The notes below the pieces were generated by a model. The model was not told where the DNA came from, did no database searches, and saw only the letters and a program-made list of their open reading frames with translations. This document shows positions 1 through 5,003 of a stretch of 5,003 nt of DNA, one piece after another. A program made the position numbers and the translations under genes. Source of the stretch: JAQAZP01 sp965531145. Lineage in GTDB: Bacteria; Acidobacteriota; JAQAZP01. Every line of letters begins with the position of its first letter. Positions within the stretch are counted from its first letter, which is position 1. The stretch lies in the NCBI GenBank assembly GCA_965531145.1, contig CBESOE010000231.1, positions 1-5,003 on the forward strand, given 5' to 3'.

Positions 1-2367
1 GCTGAGGTTGGTCCAGCCGGCACGCCAGTTGGTGTAGGGGGTGCCGTTGCCGATCACCATGTCGATGCGGCCGGCGGCCCGGCGGTTCTCGGTGGTCAGG
101 TTGGTCAGGGACACCGCCATCTGGGTGGTGAAGGGCAGAACGCCGCTGGCCGGGGTGCAGCCGATGGTGGTCGCCACCGTATCGGTGGGCGGCACCGTGT
201 CGCCAAGGCCCCAGATCTCCACGTCGTCGACGTTCCAGCCGCTGAAAGTCCAGCTGGAGTCGGTGGAACCCATGGTCCAGCGGAGGTAGACGGTGGACTG
301 GCCGTCGGCCACGGCGGAGATGTCGTACTCCACCTGGCCCCACGACCCGTCGGTCACCTCGGCATCGTTTTCCCAGACGGTGGTCCAACTGCTGCCGTTG
401 TTACTCACCCGCACGTAGGCGTGATCATAGTTCGGCTGCTCAACGTTGAGGTAGCGCCAGAACTTCACCGAGACCGTGTTCAGCGACGAGCAGTCGATGG
501 CGGTGGTGGTGAGGTGCGTCTCGGACAGGCTGTTGGCATAGTCGCCGGCAAGGTTGTAGCCGTAGCAGTTGGCCCCGGTATATCCGCTGGTGGGATCGGG
601 GTTGCCGTAGTCGCCACCGCCGCCGGTGGGCGAGCCGTAGGCCCACTGGCCCTGGGTGGTCCAGCCGGGGTTGCTGCTCAGGTCGTAGCTGTAGATCAGG
701 CCCGGCACGCCCACGGTCAGGTCCACCGCCCGGGTGGTGTCACCCTCGTGGTCGGTGGTGTTGGTGAAGGTGACCGTGTCGCTGTAGCCGCCGTCGGCCA
801 GGGCGTCGGCACCGGAGTTGATCGAGACGGTGACCGTGGTGCTGCCGCCGCCGGGGATCGAACCGCCGCCGGTGGAGAGGGTGACCCAGGAGGCGCTCCT
901 GGTCACGGTGAAGTTGATGCTGGAGGCGTTGTTGTTCTCCACGGTGTAAACGATGCTTGAAGGCATGAAGGGACCGCCGCTGGGGCCTTCCGAGGTGAGG
1001 CCGCTGGCCGGGGTGACCCGCATGCCGGAGGAGCCGGGGATCATGGTGTCGAGGGTGGTGGCACCGCTGCCGATGGGATCGAGCCAGTTGCTCAGCCGGC
1101 TGTTGTTGCTGCCGCCGCCGGTCCAGGATGTGTAGACACGACCGTACCAGTCGGCGGTCTGGCTGGTGCAGGAGGCATAGCCGCCGTGCAGCTGGCCGAT
1201 GATGCGGTGGTTGGGGTCGTAAAGCGGAGATCCTGAGGAACCGGGCTCGGTGGTCCCGTCATCCCAGTCGGTGACCTTGATGTGGGTCGAGTCACCGGGC
1301 ACGCTGTCGCCGAGGTAGCTGGCGATCGAGGTGGGATCGTTTTCGAAGCTGATCGCCTTCTCGTCGGTGCCGGGGTGGTGAATTGCCACGGCGCTTGAAG
1401 TGGCACTGTTGACGCGACTCCAGCCGGAGTAGGTGACCCCGAAATCCGGGTCGGGCATCTCTTCCATCTCCACCAGACAGAAATCGGATGAGGAGTAATC
1501 GGAACGCCAGATCACGCCGCTGTTGAAATCACTGAGTGAACCGCCGCTGAGGTCGCCGCAGCTGGGGCTCTCGAAGTTCCAGTAGACAACCACGGACTGG
1601 TCGTTGCTGGTGGAGATCCCGCAGTGGTTAGCGGTGAGGAAGTACGGGGTCTCGTCCTCGGCGGTATTGTTGATCATCGCTCCTGAGCAGTACCAGGTGC
1701 CGTTGATGGTGTAGACGCCTGACGAGGGGATCTCGTCCCGCCAGGGGTCGCCCTCGGGGCAGATCACGTCGTTGTTGCAGGAACCCTGCAGGGTGTCGAG
1801 GGTTTCGCCGAAGTAGCGGTAACCGATGTTGACCGAGGTCAGCTCCAGTTCCAGGCGGTCCACGGCCTTGGTGGGAACCATAACTTCGATGACGACATCG
1901 TCGGAAAGCACCACCGGTGACCAGAGTTGACCGGCCTCATTGTTGTCAGCCGCTGTGAAACTGCGGGAAACCAGGTAGCTCTCGTCGGCGGAATAGAGGA
2001 ACAGCGAGCCGCCCTCGGGCATCAGGTAACGGGTGAAGCCGAAGTTGAGGGAAAGGGCGCCCAGCGACTCCACACGCAGCCGCCAGAGCATCATCCCCCC
2101 GTCGATGTCCTCCCAGGTGCCGTGGGTCAGGGGCGAAACCTTCACCTCCTTGGACACGGCGAACCGGGCCGGCTCCCCCATCTCCTCACGCTCCTCGTCT
2201 TCCCAGGCCAGCAGTTCGGTGTTCAGCGAGGGGAAGACCACCGCGTCGACGGATTCCAGTTCCAGCACCTGGTGGTTCGCGGTGACCGGAACGGCGGCCG
2301 CAGCGGGCAGGGCCAGCCAGATCAAAAAAACAGACAGAAAAGTCCATGAAATCAGCTTCGCGCGCAT
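1..2367 (-). CDS. Secreted lysyl endopeptidase-like serine protease (S1 family, Lys-C type) with BACON-like and jelly-roll tail; 3' end outside window
   Basis: Predicted extracellular endopeptidase cutting after lysine. 789 codons are visible, with no stop before the window edge. Residues 1-25 form a Sec signal peptide (MRAKL, a hydrophobic core, then PAAAA before VPV). Residues 26 to about 194 look like a prodomain. Residues 195-443 match Achromobacter protease I from memory: GSCNNDVICPEGD at the start, PYFLTANHCG (catalytic H248), SSDFCLVE (D295), TEPGSSGSPLYD (S378), GQLHGG (H394) and WYGRVYTSWTGGG. D406 aligns with the S1-pocket Asp225 that gives lysine specificity. All six disulfide cysteines are present (C197, C203, C227, C249, C270, C400). 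Residues 449-555 are BACON-like, 556-720 a MAM/cleaved-adhesin-type jelly roll, and 726 onward another module (GCTPASG, NWRAGWTN). The ATG at 2367 is chosen because GGGAGG lies 7 bases upstream. Oddities are Y351 where the reference has Trp169, and an extra Cys (C297) beside D295. The catalytic assignment is strong; Lys specificity is inferred from D406. Confidence 0.93.
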   Translation of the reverse strand, partial: MRAKLISWTFLSVFLIWLALPAAAAVPVTANHQVLELESVDAVVFPSLNTELLAWEDEEREEMGEPARFAVSKEVKVSPLTHGTWEDIDGGMMLWRLRVESLGALSLNFGFTRYLMPEGGSLFLYSADESYLVSRSFTAADNNEAGQLWSPVVLSDDVVIEVMVPTKAVDRLELELTSVNIGYRYFGETLDTLQGSCNNDVICPEGDPWRDEIPSSGVYTINGTWYCSGAMINNTAEDETPYFLTANHCGISTSNDQSVVVYWNFESPSCGDLSGGSLSDFNSGVIWRSDYSSSDFCLVEMEEMPDPDFGVTYSGWSRVNSATSSAVAIHHPGTDEKAISFENDPTSIASYLGDSVPGDSTHIKVTDWDDGTTEPGSSGSPLYDPNHRIIGQLHGGYASCTSQTADWYGRVYTSWTGGGSNNSRLSNWLDPIGSGATTLDTMIPGSSGMRVTPASGLTSEGPSGGPFMPSSIVYTVENNNASSINFTVTRSASWVTLSTGGGSIPGGGSTTVTVSINSGADALADGGYSDTVTFTNTTDHEGDTTRAVDLTVGVPGLIYSYDLSSNPGWTTQGQWAYGSPTGGGGDYGNPDPTSGYTGANCYGYNLAGDYANSLSETHLTTTAIDCSSLNTVSVKFWRYLNVEQPNYDHAYVRVSNNGSSWTTVWENDAEVTDGSWGQVEYDISAVADGQSTVYLRWTMGSTDSSWTFSGWNVDDVEIWGLGDTVPPTDTVATTIGCTPASGVLPFTTQMAVSLTNLTTENRRAAGRIDMVIGNGTPYTNWRAGWTNLS
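145..1023 (-). repeat. Left arm of diverged inverted coding repeat (BACON-like domain, jelly roll, start of third module)
   Basis: This arm encodes residues 449-741 of the serine protease. It aligns without net gaps to residues 450-742 of the M28 peptidase on the opposite strand. Shared stretches include GGGGDYGNPDPTSG, GYNLAGDYAN, KFWRYLNVEQP and YDISAVADGQSTVY. By hand count about 60 of 105 residues match in the BACON-like part and 127 of 166 in the jelly roll. Many codons differ synonymously, so this is an old duplication or module exchange rather than a recent copy. The homology probably continues past the right-hand window edge. Confidence 0.9.
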
Positions 2368-2374
2368 CAATTTA

Positions 2375-2380
2375 CCTCCC
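2375..2380 (-). promoter_or_regulatory. Ribosome binding site of the serine protease gene
   Basis: On the minus strand GGGAGG is followed by a 7-base spacer (TAAATTG) and ATG. An in-frame TTG directly before the ATG is too close to the site to be the preferred start. Confidence 0.8.
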
Positions 2381-2470
2381 GGATATTCATTCGAAACATG
2401 TGAAGACAGCAGGAATCGGCGGGGAAAACGCTCGAATAATTCCCGCAAATGCTTATGGTGGGCTACTTTC

Positions 2471-2487
2471 CAGGGCGACATGCCCTG
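2471..2487. repeat. Perfect 6-bp inverted repeat in the serine protease leader
   Basis: CAGGGC and GCCCTG flank a 5-base loop (GACAT). It lies about 25-40 bases downstream of the inferred minus-strand transcription start, so it would form a hairpin in the leader RNA or serve as a protein-binding site. Neither strand has a T tract after it, so it is not an intrinsic terminator. It could be chance. Confidence 0.35.
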
Positions 2488-2518
2488 CGGCCCATCTATT
2501 CATACTACTACTAGAGAC

Positions 2519-2547
2519 AATATATGTTATCTGTGGTTTAAAATCAA
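2519..2547 (-). promoter_or_regulatory. Candidate sigma70-like promoter for the serine protease gene
   Basis: Read on the minus strand, TTGATT (2547-2542, 4 of 6 consensus bases) is followed by exactly 17 bases and then TATATT (2524-2519, 5 of 6). Transcription would begin near 2512, giving a leader of about 145 bases before the ATG at 2367. The site sits in the AT-rich patch. The sigma factor consensus of this organism is unknown. Confidence 0.5.
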
Positions 2548-2577
2548 CACCAAGTTTATCTTTCTCCTCCAAAATGC

Positions 2578-2606
2578 TTGCACCACAAGAAGAAAACACC
2601 TATTAT
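2578..2606 (+). promoter_or_regulatory. Candidate sigma70-like promoter for the M28 peptidase gene
   Basis: TTGCAC (2578-2583, 3 of 6 consensus bases) is followed by exactly 17 bases and then TATTAT (2601-2606, 5 of 6). Transcription would begin near 2613, with a leader of about 163 bases before the ATG at 2776. The -35 element is weak, which would suit activator-dependent expression. Its -35 lies 30 bases from the -35 of the opposite promoter. Confidence 0.45.
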
Positions 2607-2690
2607 TAATGAATATAAGGTCGACGGGTACGCTGGTTGAAGAAGTTCGCATGCCCCGAACCGCTCATACCGGCCACGGACTCCATTCCA

Positions 2691-2721
2691 GGTGACCACC
2701 GGTGCCATTCCCGGCGGGCAC
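2691..2721. repeat. Cluster of short inverted repeats in the M28 leader
   Basis: GGTG-AC-CACC (2691-2700) overlaps the palindrome CACCGGTG (2697-2704). GTGCC (2702-2706) can also pair with GGCAC (2717-2721). The alternatives compete for the same bases. They lie in the presumed mRNA leader, about 55-85 bases before the start codon. No T tract follows. A regulatory role is speculative. Confidence 0.25.
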
Positions 2722-2759
2722 ACCGCGATTATTTCAAGTCATCCTTGCCATAACGTGAG

Positions 2760-2766
2760 AAGGAGG
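2760..2766 (+). promoter_or_regulatory. Ribosome binding site of the M28 peptidase gene
   Basis: A full AAGGAGG lies 9 bases before the ATG at 2776. An in-frame GTG at 2770 is only 3 bases from the site, so the ATG is the better start. It is also followed directly by a typical signal peptide. Confidence 0.85.
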
Positions 2767-2775
2767 AGAGTGAAC

Positions 2776-5003
2776 ATGTTGAGAAGGATTGCATTCCTTA
2801 CCGTATTGACGGCGTTCTGTATCGTACCATTCACCGCCATAGCCGCCCCGGTCGTGAGCGAGGGTGAAGTGCTGGTGATGGTGGACGGCGCGAATTCAGC
2901 GGCCATCCGCCTGCTGGACACGCTCGGCGCTCCGGTCTACCACCGGGCCAGCGGACGGGTACTGGCCGGCGTGGATGCCGCGGGCCTCGAGAGCCTCGGT
3001 GATGACGCCGTTCTCCTCGACAGCGCGCCCTGGTCCGAAGGCACCAGCTACTACTGGCTGATGATCCGTGACGGCAAGGACGCGGCCTTCCCCGCGGCCG
3101 CCGGTATCGACCAGCTCTTCCGCGACGGCGGAGTGGCGCTGATCAAGGCTCTCCCCGACGACGCCGAGAAACTCTCCATGGCCGGGCACGAGCTGGCCCT
3201 GGTGACCCGCAGCCACAAGGTGCTGGCCGCTCCCACCAAGAGCACGGCCCTCAGCGGCACCCGGGCCTTTGGCGGTGACATCGACGACATGGTGGCCGGC
3301 ATCAACCAGCTGAGCTACACCCTCAAGCTGCAGAACCTGGAAAACTTTGGCACCCGGTATTCTTACGCTCCCGAGAATGACACCGCCGGCGACTGGATCT
3401 ACAACCAGTTCGTCGGCTTCGGCCTGGCCACCGAACGCCACTGGTTCAGCATCGGCGGCGACCAGCGGATGAACGTCATCGCCACCCTGCCCGGCTATGT
3501 CTATCCCGACGAGGTGGTCTTCATCTGCGGCCACTTCGACTGCACCTCCGAAGATCCCTATGTCTCGGCCCCGGGGGCCGACGACAACGGCAGCGGCACC
3601 GCGGCGACCATCGAAGCGGCTCGGGTACTCTCCAACTACACCTTCGAGCGGACGATCAAGTTCGGCTGCTGGTCCGGCGAGGAACAGGGACTGGTGGGGT
3701 CCGGTGCCTATGTGGCCGACATCGCCGCCGCCGGTATGGACGTGGTGGCGGTCTACAACCTCGACATGATCGCCTATTCGGGCACCGACCCGGCCCCGCC
3801 GGACCTGGTGATCTACACCAACGGCAATTCCCTGCCGGTGGCCAACCTGCTCGCCGACGCGATCACCTACTATGTGCCGACCGAGGTTGAGCCGGTGATC
3901 GACACCAGCGCCCTCACCGCCAGCGACCACGCCTCCTTCTGGGACCACGGTTACCAGGCGATCCTCGGCATCGAGGACGAGGCCTGGGGCAGCGACTTCA
4001 GCCCCTGGTATCACACCACCAGCGACCTGGTGGCCAACTACGACATGGCCTACGCCACTGCCTGCACCAAGGCCGGCCTGGCCGCGGTGGCTGAGACCGC
4101 GGTGCCCTTCAACCCCACCGGGATGCGGGTCACCCCCACCGGCAGCTTCTACACCGAGGGCCCCAACGGCGGTCCGTTCACCCCGCAGACCTTCGACTAC
4201 ACCCTGACCAACTACGAAACATACGCCATCAACTACACGGTGACCGAGAGCACCGGCTGGCTCGACGCCAGCACCAGCGGCGGCACCCTGCCCGCCCTGG
4301 GCACCGCCACGGTGACCCTGTCGATCAACAGCGCGGCCGACGGCCTGGCTGACGGCAACTACCTCGGCGATGTGGACTTCGTCAACACCACCAACCACGA
4401 CGGCGACACCACCCGCACCGTGGACCTCACCGTGGGCGTGCCGGTGCTGCAGCAGCAGTGGACCCTGGACACCAACCCCGGCTGGACCACCGAGAGCCAG
4501 TGGGCCTACGGCATACCCACCGGCGGCGGCGGTGACTACGGCAACCCCGACCCCACCAGCGGGCACAGCGGCAGCAACGTCTACGGCTACAACCTGGCCG
4601 GCGACTACGCCAACGACCTCAACGAGGTGCACCTGACCACCGCGGCCATCGACTGCTCCGCCCTGAATACCGTGGAACTCAAATTCTGGCGCTACCTCAA
4701 CGTGGAGCAGCCGAGCTATGACCACGCCTATGTCCGGGTGAGCACCGACGGCACCAGCTGGACCCAGGTCTGGACCAACACCGGTGAGATCACCGATTCC
4801 TCCTGGAGCCAGGTGGAATACGACATCTCCGCCGTGGCCGACGGCCAGTCCACCGTCTACATCCGCTGGACCATGGGTGAGACCGACGGCGGCTGGACCT
4901 ACTCCGGCTGGAACATCGACGATGTGGAGATCTGGGGTATCGACGGCTCGTCCCAGCCCACCGACACGGTGGAAGTGTCCATCGGCTGCACCCCGGACAA
5001 CGG
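2776..5003 (+). CDS. Secreted M28-family zinc aminopeptidase-like metallopeptidase with BACON-like and jelly-roll tail; 3' end outside window
   Basis: Predicted secreted zinc peptidase, probably an aminopeptidase removing N-terminal residues. 742 codons are visible and the frame is still open at the edge. Residues 1-24 are a Sec signal peptide (MLRR, a hydrophobic core, TAIAA before PVV); C15 is not in a valid lipobox. Residues 25 to about 175 form an N-terminal domain I do not recognise. Residues 178-440 are the M28 catalytic domain: CGHFD (ligand H253, supporting D255), PGADDNGSG (bridging D270), WSGEEQG (general base E302, ligand E303), YNLDM (ligand D330) and WYHTTSD (ligand H413). Every metal ligand known from Vibrio leucine aminopeptidase is present, so the enzyme should be active. 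Residues 450-556 are BACON-like, 557-721 a MAM/cleaved-adhesin-type jelly roll ending GWNIDDVEIW, and from 728 a third module begins (PTDTV, GCTP). The tail is homologous to that of the divergent serine protease. The ATG follows AAGGAGG by 9 bases. Family is secure; exact substrate (amino- or dipeptidase, residue preference) cannot be read. Confidence 0.93.
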   Translation, partial: MLRRIAFLTVLTAFCIVPFTAIAAPVVSEGEVLVMVDGANSAAIRLLDTLGAPVYHRASGRVLAGVDAAGLESLGDDAVLLDSAPWSEGTSYYWLMIRDGKDAAFPAAAGIDQLFRDGGVALIKALPDDAEKLSMAGHELALVTRSHKVLAAPTKSTALSGTRAFGGDIDDMVAGINQLSYTLKLQNLENFGTRYSYAPENDTAGDWIYNQFVGFGLATERHWFSIGGDQRMNVIATLPGYVYPDEVVFICGHFDCTSEDPYVSAPGADDNGSGTAATIEAARVLSNYTFERTIKFGCWSGEEQGLVGSGAYVADIAAAGMDVVAVYNLDMIAYSGTDPAPPDLVIYTNGNSLPVANLLADAITYYVPTEVEPVIDTSALTASDHASFWDHGYQAILGIEDEAWGSDFSPWYHTTSDLVANYDMAYATACTKAGLAAVAETAVPFNPTGMRVTPTGSFYTEGPNGGPFTPQTFDYTLTNYETYAINYTVTESTGWLDASTSGGTLPALGTATVTLSINSAADGLADGNYLGDVDFVNTTNHDGDTTRTVDLTVGVPVLQQQWTLDTNPGWTTESQWAYGIPTGGGGDYGNPDPTSGHSGSNVYGYNLAGDYANDLNEVHLTTAAIDCSALNTVELKFWRYLNVEQPSYDHAYVRVSTDGTSWTQVWTNTGEITDSSWSQVEYDISAVADGQSTVYIRWTMGETDGGWTYSGWNIDDVEIWGIDGSSQPTDTVEVSIGCTPDN
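4123..5001 (+). repeat. Right arm of diverged inverted coding repeat (BACON-like domain, jelly roll, start of third module)
   Basis: This is the partner of the arm at 145-1023 and encodes residues 450-742 of the M28 peptidase. It starts at GMRVTP, immediately after the catalytic domain, and is cut by the window end just after GCTP. Equal spacing of all landmarks (GMRVTP, LTVGVP, NPGW, WNIDD/WNVDD, PTDTV, GCTP) in both proteins shows a one-to-one domain order. Confidence 0.9.

Larger units (their letters stand above)
2368..2775. other. Divergent intergenic region
   Basis: This is 408 bases between two divergent start codons. The middle (roughly 2500-2620) is clearly AT-rich against the GC-rich flanking genes and contains the two candidate promoters. 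The left part (2381-2500) would be the leader of the serine protease mRNA and holds one perfect hairpin. The right part (2613-2759) would be the leader of the M28 mRNA and holds small GC-rich inverted repeats. I see no convincing small gene, tRNA or riboswitch here. Confidence 0.7.

Noticed and set aside
421..960. Open frame on the plus strand opposite the serine protease tail
   Set aside because: Same antisense composition (runs of GV, AV, GG) and it opposes the clear BACON-like and jelly-roll coding sequence. The other short frames in 41-2349 are shadows for the same reason.
1..1785. Lysine depletion in the mature Lys-C-like protein as protection from self-digestion
   Set aside because: Only three lysines (K337, K364, K635) occur from residue 195 on, against about sixteen arginines. 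However, the neighbouring M28 protein has equally few lysines over the same span, so general composition bias explains it.
2033..2695. Plus-strand open frame crossing the 5' end of the serine protease and most of the intergenic region
   Set aside because: More than half is antisense to the protease prodomain and signal peptide, no ribosome binding site precedes it, and it runs through both candidate promoters. The overlapping frame at 2346-2609 fails on the same grounds.
2776..2847. Lipoprotein signal in the M28 protein because of C15
   Set aside because: The residues before C15 (TAF) do not form a lipobox, and a standard AIAA cleavage site follows the hydrophobic core.
2896..4725. Very long open frame on the minus strand opposite the M28 gene
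   Set aside because: Its translation is Gly/Val/Ala-rich low-complexity sequence typical of the antisense of GC-rich coding DNA. It has no domain signature and covers a gene with all catalytic motifs intact.
145..5001. Inverted repeat as the ends of a transposon or invertible segment
   Set aside because: The arms are in-frame coding sequence for matching protein domains with many synonymous differences. No transposase or recombinase is present, and the boundaries follow domain limits.

Overview
The window is GC-rich bacterial DNA and holds two large, divergently transcribed genes for secreted peptidases. Both run off the window. Codons strongly prefer G or C at the third position, both products start with Sec signal peptides, and both carry long C-terminal chains of beta-sandwich modules. 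This style is common in environmental bacteria of the FCB-related or candidate phyla (for example Krumholzibacteriota or Eisenbacteria-like lineages) and in Myxococcota-like organisms. The phylum is a guess from remembered protein style, not shown by the sequence.

Layout. Positions 1-2367 (minus strand) encode the first 789 residues of a lysyl endopeptidase-like serine protease (family S1, Achromobacter protease I/Lys-C type): signal peptide, prodomain, catalytic domain with complete triad, BACON-like domain, MAM/cleaved-adhesin-type jelly roll, and the start of a further C-terminal module. Positions 2368-2775 are a 408-bp intergenic region. Its AT-rich centre holds two back-to-back sigma70-like promoters, each with a 17-bp spacer. 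Positions 2776-5003 (plus strand) encode the first 742 residues of an M28-family zinc aminopeptidase-like metallopeptidase. It has a signal peptide, an unrecognised N-terminal domain, a catalytic domain with all five metal ligands and the general base, and then the same tail: BACON-like domain, jelly roll, start of the third module.

The most striking feature is that the two unrelated catalytic domains carry one homologous tail. From protein positions 449/450 to the right-hand window edge the tails align without net gaps, so the DNA forms a large diverged inverted repeat (145-1023 against 4123-5001). The jelly roll is clearly more conserved (about 77% identical by hand count) than the BACON-like domain (about 57%).

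Working together, an endopeptidase that cuts after lysine and an exopeptidase that trims free N-termini would make a plausible extracellular protein-degradation pair. Shared control from one promoter region and a shared tail for anchoring, sorting or substrate binding would fit this. The joint role is inference; the individual family assignments are well supported. No RNA genes, mobile elements, CRISPR arrays or terminators were seen. A wholly new system is not evident.
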